Source: Akkermansiaceae bacterium UBA5688
GTDB lineage: Bacteria; Verrucomicrobiota; Verrucomicrobiia; Verrucomicrobiales; Akkermansiaceae
DNA length: 5,085 bases
NCBI GenBank assembly: GCA_002420315.1
Contig: DIHU01000241.1
Coordinates: 1 to 5,085 of the forward strand
Direction: 5' to 3'
The position numbers and the translations under genes are program-made. This document shows, piece by piece, positions 1-5,085 of this stretch. Position 1 is the first letter of the stretch, and the number at the start of each line of letters is the position of its first letter. The notes beneath the pieces were generated by a model. The model searched no databases. It had not been told where the DNA came from and was given only the letters and a program-made list of their open reading frames with translations.

Positions 1-69
1 AAACCTTTCATGAAGAATGCTCCAGACTGGACAACCCTCAAGAGCCACAACAACCTATTCCAGTTATGA
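1..69 (+). CDS. 3' end of an upstream gene (partial, unidentified)
   Basis: The first reading frame is open from the window edge and gives a 22-residue tail ending DWTTLKSHNNLFQL, followed by TGA at 67-69. The stop overlaps the ATG at 66-68 of the next gene as ATGA, an arrangement typical of translationally coupled genes in one operon. This overlap is the main support for calling it the tail of a real gene. The tail is too short to assign to a family. The frame of the downstream gene is also open back to the window edge, so an upstream extension of that gene is the alternative; the good signal peptide beginning at 66 argues against that. Confidence 0.45.
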   Translation, partial: KPFMKNAPDWTTLKSHNNLFQL

Positions 70-1799
70 AAGCAGCGGTTATTGGCATTATATCGGCCCT
101 CGCAACGATGGTTTTTAGTCAATCCGGGGCAACATCTCAGAATCCCGGTCTTAAAAATCGTCAATATCAGAAAGAACTAGCTGATGCTTACAAGCGTATC
201 GACCCCTCCAAAGACGGATGGGAATCCGAAGCTCAATCTTTGGAATATCAAATAGTCCTCGAATATTTCCTCGATGCCCTCCTCCACCAACGACAAAACC
301 AGTATATTACGACAAATTTCAAATCCACACAGCTCCTCAAGCCTAAAACCAATATTGTCTTTCAAAACGCCGGCCTCACCGTCCGTAGAATCTCTGAAAA
401 TTCGGCCCAAATACCCTATTCCAAAATTAATTCACGATCAGAATCTGAGTTCAAAACCAAGATTAAGATGATTTCGGTTACCTCGAAAACCTCGGACTCC
501 CTCATTACCCTCAAATCCCCTCTCCTCCAAATCAACGCTCATTGGTCCTGCACTTGGACCGAAACCTCCCCCCCTAAATTAGAGACTATCACCCTCAAAC
601 AATATGAAGAGGTCGAGCAGACCAGTAATAGCCGGCTCCTCACTGATGTCACAGCTTCAGCCTTCGATCAAAACCCCTCCTATCAATCCCAGCTTCTTCG
701 CTCTACCGACCACTGGCGCAGCCGCATTCCGCGCGACTTCGGCCTCGATTCAGCTGCAAACCATGGCCTCGCTATAGCCGACGTAAATGGCGATGGCCTC
801 GAAGATCTTTATCTCTGTCAACAAGGCGGGCTCCCCAACCTTCTTTTGTTACAAAATCTTGATGGGACGCTCACCGATTACTCCGTCGAATCAAAAACTA
901 ATTGGCTCGATTATTGCGCCGCCGCCCTCTTCCTTGACTTTGATAACGACGGTGACCAAGACCTCGTTATCTCACAGGATTTTAAAATCCTCTTCATGGA
1001 CAACATTGACGGTAAAGGCCACTTCGAACTTGCCTTTGGTCGCTCCACCAAAGCTCAATCTTTCTCCCTCACCTCCGCTGACTTTGATCAAGATGGCTTA
1101 TTGGACGTTTACGTTTGCGGCTACAACCCCTCGACATCTTCAGCACGAGCCGGAGCTCTTGGAGAGCCCATTCCATTTCACGACGCCAACAATGGAGGCC
1201 AAAATATCCTCTGGCGAAACAACGGCGACTGGACCTTCGAAGACGTCACTGAGCAAACTGGACTCAACCAAAACAACACCCGCTTTTCCTTTGCCGCCTC
1301 CTGGGAGGACTACGATCAAGACGGCGACCTTGACCTTTACTTAGCCAACGACTTCGGCCGAAACTGTCTTTACCAAAACCAAGGAATCAAAGGCGGGAAG
1401 CTCCCTTTCTTCATCAATATTGCCGGTCCTCTTGGCATCGAAGACTCTGCCGCCGGAATGTCAACCAACTGGGGTGACTTCAATCGGGACGGCTGGATGG
1501 ATCTCTATGTTTCCAATATGTTCTCAAGCGCTGGGAGCCGAGTCACGGGACAAATCCGCTTCCTTAAGAAGCTTGAGCACGACAAAGACGCCGCCGGAAC
1601 CTTCCAACGAATGGCCCGCGGGAACTCCCTTTTCGCCGCCAACGGCAAAGGCGGCTTTACAGATATCTCTATTGAAACGAAGACTAACATGGCACGCTGG
1701 TGCTGGGGATCAACTTTTGCAGATCTCAATAATGACGGATGGCTCGATATTCTTGGTGCGAACGGCTTCATCACTGCCGAAGACACTGGTGATTTGTGA
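66..1799 (+). CDS. N-terminal segment up to the TGA: signal peptide and propeller blades 1-6
   Basis: This is what a standard gene caller would report as a 577-residue protein. It begins with a classical Sec signal: MK, then a hydrophobic stretch AAVIGIISALATMVF and a likely cleavage after SQSGA. Residues 25-225 have no motif that I recognise. Six calcium loops follow: DVNGDGLED (239), DFDNDGDQD (291), DFDQDGLLD (339), DYDQDGDLD (415), DFNRDGWMD (471) and DLNNDGWLD (553), the integrin-alpha-like FG-GAP/VCBS signature. Cysteines are at 162, 251, 284, 351, 434 and 546; the last sits in a WCWG motif 32 residues before the TGA. No Shine-Dalgarno is obvious before the ATG, but the ATGA overlap with the upstream stop offers translational coupling. 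Taken alone the product stops one blade short of a seven-bladed propeller, so a stable stand-alone protein is doubtful. Confidence 0.75.
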   Translation: MKAAVIGIISALATMVFSQSGATSQNPGLKNRQYQKELADAYKRIDPSKDGWESEAQSLEYQIVLEYFLDALLHQRQNQYITTNFKSTQLLKPKTNIVFQNAGLTVRRISENSAQIPYSKINSRSESEFKTKIKMISVTSKTSDSLITLKSPLLQINAHWSCTWTETSPPKLETITLKQYEEVEQTSNSRLLTDVTASAFDQNPSYQSQLLRSTDHWRSRIPRDFGLDSAANHGLAIADVNGDGLEDLYLCQQGGLPNLLLLQNLDGTLTDYSVESKTNWLDYCAAALFLDFDNDGDQDLVISQDFKILFMDNIDGKGHFELAFGRSTKAQSFSLTSADFDQDGLLDVYVCGYNPSTSSARAGALGEPIPFHDANNGGQNILWRNNGDWTFEDVTEQTGLNQNNTRFSFAASWEDYDQDGDLDLYLANDFGRNCLYQNQGIKGGKLPFFINIAGPLGIEDSAAGMSTNWGDFNRDGWMDLYVSNMFSSAGSRVTGQIRFLKKLEHDKDAAGTFQRMARGNSLFAANGKGGFTDISIETKTNMARWCWGSTFADLNNDGWLDILGANGFITAEDTGDL

Positions 1800-3830
1800 A
1801 GTGTCTACTGGCGACAGGTCGTGTCGCAATCTCCTACTGATACCCAAGGTGACAACCTTGGCCTACAATCCTACCGTCAGGGTTGGAAGGCCCTCAATCG
1901 TCTCCTCCACGAAAACAAATCGTTTTCTGGACGAGAAACAAACAATGCCTTCCTTAATTGTGGGAAAAACACCCCCTTCGCTGACGTTTCCAGCACTATC
2001 GGCTGGGATTTCGCTGACGATGCCCGTGCCATTGGACTGATTGACTACGATCACGACGGCGACCTTGATATCTTTGTCACAAACCGCACTGCTCCTCGTG
2101 TCCGACTCCTAAAGAATAACCTCAAATCTGAGTCTAACTTTCTCTCACTTCATCTCACTGGATCTGCAAAATCGACTCCGCGAGATGCCATTGGAGCTCG
2201 TGTCGAAGTCCATCTCAAAGGACAATTAGTCCCCCATCTTCGCACCATCCACGCTGGTCAATCTTTCCTAGCCCAATCCTCCCGTTGGCTGCATTTTGGA
2301 CTGGGTAAAGATGCAATTATCGAAAAGGTAGTTGTCCATTGGCCAGGCTCGAAATCGCAAACCTTCACGGGTATTAAGACTGAACAACAACTCCACCTCA
2401 TCCAAGGTGTAACGACCGTCACCCATCGCAAAACCCGTCGAGATTCGGTTCTTATGCCCGCACCCCAACCAATCCCGAAAAAAACCTCCGTCGCCCGCAT
2501 CATTCCCCCGGCAGGCCACACCTTCCCAACTATACCCACCGCTGATGGTCAATTTCTCTCCATTTCTGAAACCACCCTAATCTCTCTTTGGAGCCGCGCC
2601 TGCCCGCACTGCCAGCAAGAGCTCCAAACTTGGGCTACCCAAGCTGCCAAATTAAAAACGTCTAACGTGACCCTCGCTCTTCTTTGTGCCGACCAAGAAC
2701 ACCACGATCAGGCCAATGCCTATCTCAAGTCTATCAACTCACCCTTCGCCACCCGGATGGCGGGCCCTGAAGCCGTCGAGCTACTCGACGCCCTCCACGC
2801 TTCAATCATTGACCTCTGGATCCCCATCCCTGTTCCCACCAGCTTCCTAGTCTCCAAAGAAGGACAGCTCCTCGCCATTTATCGAGGTCCAGCTTCGATC
2901 GAGCAAATTATTAACGACACAAAATTCGCAACAACAACCTCTGAAAAACGTCGCTCAGCTGGCTCGCCCTTTGCTGGACGCTGGACCAGCAAACCTTTAC
3001 CATCTACCCCCCAACGCACGGCCCAACAGCTACTTCAACGTGCTAAACCCGAACTCGCTATAGATTACCTCCGCTCAGCTCTGACGAAGCCCTTCCTCAA
3101 AGGCGAAAAATTCACCCAAAGCGACAATCTTTTACTTCTCGGCCAAATCTTGGGACAGCAAGGTCGCCCAACCGAAGCCATGCCTCATCTCGAGGCCGCT
3201 TCCAAACTTTTCCCCAAAGATATTCGCGTTCTGCGCCTTCTAGCAACTGCCAACGCTGAAACAGGAAATTTTTCGAAATCTTTCACGATTCTCAACGACG
3301 CTATATCCTACCACCCCCAGAACTTAGATATTTACGATGACGCCATCGGTATCGCACTCAAGGCCAAAGATCCCGCCCAAGCTTTATATTACCAAAAAAA
3401 ATCAGCCGACAATAACCCTGGAAATCCCATTTTACGATACCGCCTCGTCCTTTCTCAACTTGAACGAGGACAACCCGTAGACGCTATCGCCAACTGCAAA
3501 ACTATCCTTGGAACTTCGCCTAAATTCCTCGAGGCAGCTAACCTCCTTTCGCGCATCCTTTCCACCCATCCTAAGGAAAAGGTCCGTAGCCCGCAGGAAT
3601 CTCTCGCTCTAGCCACCCGTCTCTGCTTGATCTCCAAAAACCGCAACGCGAACCACCTCCTGAGCCTAGCCTATGCCCAAGCCAACCTTAGCAAATTTGA
3701 AGAGGCTACCAAGAACCTCAAACTTCTCATAAACGTCGCCCCGCCTGACTCAAAATTCAGAAAGGAGGTAGAAGCTGCTTTAGTAAAAACAAAAGCCAAT
3801 CAACCCATTCGCAACGTTATCTGGAGATAA
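66..3830 (+). CDS. Secreted FG-GAP propeller-ASPIC-thioredoxin-TPR protein with in-frame TGA; candidate selenoprotein
   Basis: One frame of 1254 residues plus a TAA stop, broken only by TGA at 1797-1799 (residue 578). Order of parts: signal peptide (1 to about 22); N-terminal region (about 25-225); FG-GAP/VCBS repeats with Ca-binding loops starting near residues 239, 291, 339, 415, 471, 553 and 660; ASPIC/UnbV domain (about 691-767); thioredoxin-like domain (about 815-955, CPHC at 846-849, cis-Pro at 924); TPRs (about 985-1245). Both sides of the TGA belong to the same known architecture: FG-GAP repeats followed by ASPIC is standard for CRTAC1-like proteins of PVC bacteria. Residues right after the TGA (SVYWRQVVSQSP) look like ordinary conserved coding sequence, from memory of the family. 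Reading the TGA as selenocysteine is inferred from frame continuity and the hairpin downstream. The alternatives are a fresh nonsense mutation or a base error. The function is unknown; a secreted, calcium-binding, redox-active binding protein is a reasonable guess. Confidence 0.7.
1797..1799 (+). other. In-frame TGA, candidate selenocysteine codon (residue 578)
   Basis: The codons read GAT TTG TGA AGT GTC TAC TGG (D L * S V Y W). Frame 0 is open on both sides: 577 codons before and 676 after. TGA differs by one base from the Cys codons TGC and TGT, from the Trp codon TGG and from Arg CGA. My recollection of related PVC proteins is that a Cys or acidic residue may stand here before an S-aromatic-aromatic-WRQVV motif, but I cannot verify it. 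Trp is written TGG throughout the window, so general reassignment of TGA to Trp is not supported. The hairpin 11-28 nt downstream makes selenocysteine the most specific explanation. Confidence 0.55.
1800..1843 (+). promoter_or_regulatory. SECIS-like stem-loop just after the in-frame TGA
   Basis: GCGACA (1811-1816) pairs perfectly with TGTCGC (1822-1827) around the loop GGTCG (1817-1821). If the closing A-U pair is opened, the loop is AGGUCGU. Bacterial SECIS elements are coding-region hairpins directly after the UGA, with an apical loop containing G (GGU in E. coli fdhF) that SelB binds. Here the loop GG begins 17 nt after the TGA, close to the fdhF spacing. A possible lower helix pairs GTGTC (1801-1805) with GATAC (1839-1843), allowing one G-U pair, with an unpaired internal loop between. 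The bulged U of the fdhF element is not clearly present. The arms encode RQVVSQ, so the hairpin must coexist with protein constraint. Structure and position are seen in the sequence; the function is inferred. Confidence 0.5.
1821..3830 (+). CDS. C-terminal segment after the TGA: blade 7, ASPIC/UnbV, thioredoxin-like, TPR
   Basis: A gene caller would start this at the GTG at 1821, giving 669 residues, but the same frame is coding from 1800. In segment numbering: Ca loop DYDHDGDLD at 75; ASPIC/UnbV domain at about 106-182, with the motif IGARVEV, then HAGQSFLAQSS, HFGLG and VVVHWPGS; thioredoxin-like fold at about 230-370 with LWSRACPHCQQEL (CPHC 261-264) and VPTSFLV carrying the cis-proline; then TPR-like helices, with repeats in 34-residue register from about 434, 468, 502 and 536 and a last one near 610-645. 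It lacks a signal peptide, begins inside a propeller and has no convincing ribosome-binding site before the GTG. Independent expression is therefore unlikely; it is best read as the continuation of the upstream segment. The thioredoxin part resembles TlpA/AhpC-TSA redoxins of PVC secreted proteins. Confidence 0.7.
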   Translation: MSQSPTDTQGDNLGLQSYRQGWKALNRLLHENKSFSGRETNNAFLNCGKNTPFADVSSTIGWDFADDARAIGLIDYDHDGDLDIFVTNRTAPRVRLLKNNLKSESNFLSLHLTGSAKSTPRDAIGARVEVHLKGQLVPHLRTIHAGQSFLAQSSRWLHFGLGKDAIIEKVVVHWPGSKSQTFTGIKTEQQLHLIQGVTTVTHRKTRRDSVLMPAPQPIPKKTSVARIIPPAGHTFPTIPTADGQFLSISETTLISLWSRACPHCQQELQTWATQAAKLKTSNVTLALLCADQEHHDQANAYLKSINSPFATRMAGPEAVELLDALHASIIDLWIPIPVPTSFLVSKEGQLLAIYRGPASIEQIINDTKFATTTSEKRRSAGSPFAGRWTSKPLPSTPQRTAQQLLQRAKPELAIDYLRSALTKPFLKGEKFTQSDNLLLLGQILGQQGRPTEAMPHLEAASKLFPKDIRVLRLLATANAETGNFSKSFTILNDAISYHPQNLDIYDDAIGIALKAKDPAQALYYQKKSADNNPGNPILRYRLVLSQLERGQPVDAIANCKTILGTSPKFLEAANLLSRILSTHPKEKVRSPQESLALATRLCLISKNRNANHLLSLAYAQANLSKFEEATKNLKLLINVAPPDSKFRKEVEAALVKTKANQPIRNVIWR

Positions 3831-3839
3831 ATAAGCACT

Positions 3840-3873
3840 GAGGTCGGCGGCACAGCCGCCTCGAAATGTTTTT
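3840..3873 (+). terminator. Probable intrinsic terminator
   Basis: GGCGGC (3846-3851) pairs with GCCGCC (3855-3860) across an ACA loop. An alternative pairing uses the flanking GAGG (3840-3843) and CCTC (3859-3862). A run of five T lies at 3869-3873. The hairpin sits 10 nt after the TAA of the large gene. The gap of eight bases between stem and T run, and the short T run, make it imperfect. Position and GC-rich stem support a transcription end here. Confidence 0.55.
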
Positions 3874-3940
3874 CCTCTCGTCACGTATAAAACTTCGCGC
3901 CTCTGCCTCTTTAGGGTAAATCCCTCTCGCACCTTAGCAC

Positions 3941-4274
3941 ATGATCAACGACCCAAACTCCGCCATTGCCTCGCAACTCACCATCACCATTGATGGTCAA
4001 CAAACCACTTTCACCGAAGGCGAAACCAACGTCAATATCCTTACCGGTTCAGGATACGACCCTGTCACCCAAACTGCTGAACTAAAGGTTTGTCCCGTTC
4101 GTATTCGCCCATCCTAGATCACTCTAGATATCTTGTTCCTAGTTATGGGATCTCACGACGAAATCCTTGGTGATTTTCCTGTATTACTTCCCTTAGCTTC
4201 AGCCTTTTCCATCCGTGAAAATTTGAGCTTTTGATTCCTTGTTCATTACAACAGACAGGCCAAGACTCAAGGGG
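3941..4274 (+). pseudogene. Decayed remnant of a molybdopterin oxidoreductase (formate dehydrogenase/NuoG-like)
   Basis: An ATG at 3941 opens a 58-codon frame ending in TAG at 4115-4117. Its beginning, LTITIDGQQTTFTEGET, reads like the N-terminal [2Fe-2S] ferredoxin domain of NuoG or of NAD-dependent formate dehydrogenase alpha subunits (TxDGxxxxxxEGxT). The following stretch keeps only traces of the PTLC...CRxCLV cysteine region (one Cys, KVCPVRIRP). After a break, 4145-4231 encodes GDFPVLLPLASAF, resembling the ADVVLPxAxF motif near the C-terminal part of the same enzymes. Then 4242-4271 encodes FITTDRPRLK in another frame, resembling FTNTERRxQ, which normally follows closely. The order matches, but the catalytic middle is missing and the frames shift, so this looks like a collapsed gene. 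There is no clear ribosome-binding site. These are motif resemblances by eye; the 58-codon ORF could instead be an unrelated small gene. Confidence 0.35.
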
Positions 4275-4279
4275 ATGAC

Positions 4280-4285
4280 AGAGGA
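4280..4285 (+). promoter_or_regulatory. Ribosome-binding site deciding the HD gene start
   Basis: AGAGGA lies four bases before the ATG at 4290, a good purine-rich Shine-Dalgarno match with acceptable spacing. Two competing starts are weaker: the ATG at 4275 has AAGGGG directly abutting it, and the TTG at 4239 has no purine-rich site at usable distance. Confidence 0.55.
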
Positions 4286-4289
4286 AGAA

Positions 4290-4907
4290 ATGTCAAACTG
4301 GTCGGCAATCTTTGAGTCCGCTATTCAATCAGGAGATCCTGCTCATGATCTGGAGCACATCCGCCGAGTCGTTCTCAATACAAAAAAGATTGCCAAAACC
4401 GAGAATCTCTCAATGGAAGTTCTTCTGCCCGCTGCTTGGCTTCACGACTGCGTCCATGTTGCCAAGAATTCCCCAGAACGATCAACTGCATCTCAACTCG
4501 CAGCTGATCACGCCGTCAACACCCTCAAACGACACGGATATCCAAAAGAACACTTTAACGCCATTCACCACGCCATTGAGGCTCACAGTTTTTCTGCCAA
4601 CATTTCCCCTCATTCGATCGAAGCAAAAGTCCTGCAAGACGCGGACCGGATTGATGCCCTTGGCGCGGTTGGGCTAAGCCGCTGCCTCATGCTCGGGGGA
4701 CATATGGGATCAGATCTCTACCACTCGGAGGATCCATTCGCAAAAAATCGTCCGCTAAACGATACCGATTACTGCATCGACCATTTTTTTGCGAAACTCC
4801 TAGGCCTCAAAAACACTATGCAGACGAAGGCAGGCAAAGCGTTGGCCGAAAAACGCACCAAATTCCTGAGCGATTTTCTCAAACAATTAAGAAGCGAGAT
4901 TGGCTAA
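4290..4907 (+). CDS. HD-domain phosphohydrolase (YpgQ/YedJ-like, COG1418 type)
   Basis: Soluble 205-residue protein, near the usual 200-220 for this family. The metal-binding HD signature is complete: H23 in AHDLEHIRRV, H52-D53 in AAWLHDCVHV and D117 in VLQDADRIDALGAVG. The DADRIDALGAxG string and the tail motif DHFFAKLL...MQTKAGKALAEKRT are typical of the small stand-alone HD hydrolases related to B. subtilis YpgQ, reported as a Mn-dependent nucleotide pyrophosphohydrolase. A cytoplasmic nucleotide-hydrolysing role is inferred from that family; the true substrate cannot be read from the sequence. The start is placed at the ATG at 4290 because of its Shine-Dalgarno. Starts at 4275 or TTG 4239 would add 5 or 17 residues, and the 4239 extension reads like part of the decayed gene upstream. 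The gene follows a long non-coding gap, so it probably has its own promoter. There is no obvious functional link to the propeller protein. Confidence 0.88.
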   Translation: MSNWSAIFESAIQSGDPAHDLEHIRRVVLNTKKIAKTENLSMEVLLPAAWLHDCVHVAKNSPERSTASQLAADHAVNTLKRHGYPKEHFNAIHHAIEAHSFSANISPHSIEAKVLQDADRIDALGAVGLSRCLMLGGHMGSDLYHSEDPFAKNRPLNDTDYCIDHFFAKLLGLKNTMQTKAGKALAEKRTKFLSDFLKQLRSEIG

Positions 4908-4963
4908 ATGTCCTCTTGCCTTCCAGCCCTCATTTCTCCAGAACTTTGAAGTATCTTTTTATC

Positions 4964-5085
4964 ATGCCTCTCCTGTTAATCTTCTTACTCACCACCTCAT
5001 TTTTATCAGCGGTCGACTCCTTCCGCTTCGAAGTCAAAACCATCGCAGAAGATTTCTCGCGGCCTATGGGAATGGACTTAGGGCC
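4964..5085 (+). CDS. 5' end of a secreted protein gene (partial), possibly a PQQ/sorbosone-dehydrogenase-like propeller
   Basis: An ATG at 4964 opens a frame that runs off the window after 40 codons. It starts with a clear Sec signal peptide, MPLLLIFLLTTSFLSAVDS, followed by FRFEVKTIAEDFSRPMGMDL. The pattern F-x-V-x-x-I-A-x-x-F-x-x-P-x-G-M is similar to the first strand of secreted glucose/sorbosone dehydrogenase-like propellers and of PVC membrane-bound dehydrogenases, where it is followed by an APDG-type turn. That identification is tentative because so little is present. The gene starts 56 bases after the HD gene with no clear Shine-Dalgarno and no visible terminator between, so co-transcription with the HD gene is possible. 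Confidence 0.6.
   Translation, partial: MPLLLIFLLTTSFLSAVDSFRFEVKTIAEDFSRPMGMDLG

Larger units (their letters stand above)
3874..4289. other. Gene-poor intergenic stretch
   Basis: Between the terminator and the HD gene there is no intact gene of normal size. Apart from the suspected oxidoreductase remnant, I see a TATAAA at 3886-3891 without a matching -35 element. I find no tRNA, no sizeable repeat and no convincing riboswitch. The promoter for the HD gene probably lies in the last 100 bases; a weak TTGAGC (4223-4228) stands 17 nt before TTACAA (4246-4251), too poor to call. Confidence 0.4.

Noticed and set aside
1821..1823. GTG at 1821 as the start of an independent second gene
   Set aside because: The same frame is coding from 1800, the start lies inside a propeller, there is no signal peptide and no good ribosome-binding site, and the GTG sits in the hairpin.
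1420..2040. A frameshift around 1799, using the open frame that spans the TGA in another phase
   Set aside because: The sequence in that phase has no FG-GAP or ASPIC character. The true frame continues with no shift on both sides of the TGA, so no frameshift is needed.
3886..3891. TATAAA as a promoter -10 box
   Set aside because: No recognisable -35 element 16-18 bases upstream and no intact gene follows closely.
4145..4234. Short ORF of 29 codons as a gene
   Set aside because: No ribosome-binding site and no family; better explained as part of the decayed oxidoreductase.
4239..4241. TTG start for the HD-domain gene
   Set aside because: No Shine-Dalgarno, and the extra 17 residues do not look like the family N-terminus; the ATG at 4290 has AGAGGA at good spacing.
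66..4907. Genome-wide reassignment of TGA to Trp or Gly
   Set aside because: Trp is written TGG throughout the genes, only one in-frame TGA occurs in about 1460 codons, and Gly uses GGN codons normally.

Overview
The window looks like chromosomal DNA from a PVC-group bacterium, most likely Verrucomicrobiota or a Planctomycetes relative. This is inferred from gene style: a very large secreted FG-GAP propeller/ASPIC protein fused to thioredoxin and TPR domains, next to the start of another small secreted protein, at intermediate GC with many C-ending codons. No rRNA, tRNA, IS element, CRISPR array or phage gene is visible. All genes are on the + strand.

Layout: (1) positions 1-69 hold the last 22 codons of an upstream gene, whose TGA overlaps the next ATG (ATGA). 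(2) Positions 66-3830 hold one reading frame of 1255 codons interrupted by a single in-frame TGA at 1797-1799. Before the TGA lie a signal peptide and six calcium-loop propeller blades. After it, in the same frame, lie the seventh blade, an ASPIC/UnbV domain, a thioredoxin-like domain with CPHC, and a run of TPRs. (3) A likely terminator follows at 3840-3873. (4) Positions 3874-4274 form a gene-poor stretch with what looks like the decayed remains of a molybdopterin oxidoreductase (formate dehydrogenase/NuoG type). (5) An intact HD-domain phosphohydrolase lies at 4290-4907. (6) Positions 4964-5085 hold the start of a gene for a secreted or lipid-anchored protein that runs off the window.

The main observation is the in-frame TGA. 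The frame continues for 676 further sense codons without a shift or a second stop. The propeller is complete only if the TGA is read through. Immediately downstream is a perfect 6-bp hairpin (1811-1816 with 1822-1827) whose loop reads GGUCG, placed 17 nt after the TGA. That resembles a bacterial SECIS element, which directs selenocysteine insertion. The simplest exciting reading is a 1254-residue secreted selenoprotein with selenocysteine at residue 578, of a domain architecture I do not know as a selenoprotein. A recent nonsense mutation or a sequencing error remains the main alternative, and the window carries no selenocysteine machinery (selA, selB, selC, selD) to settle it.
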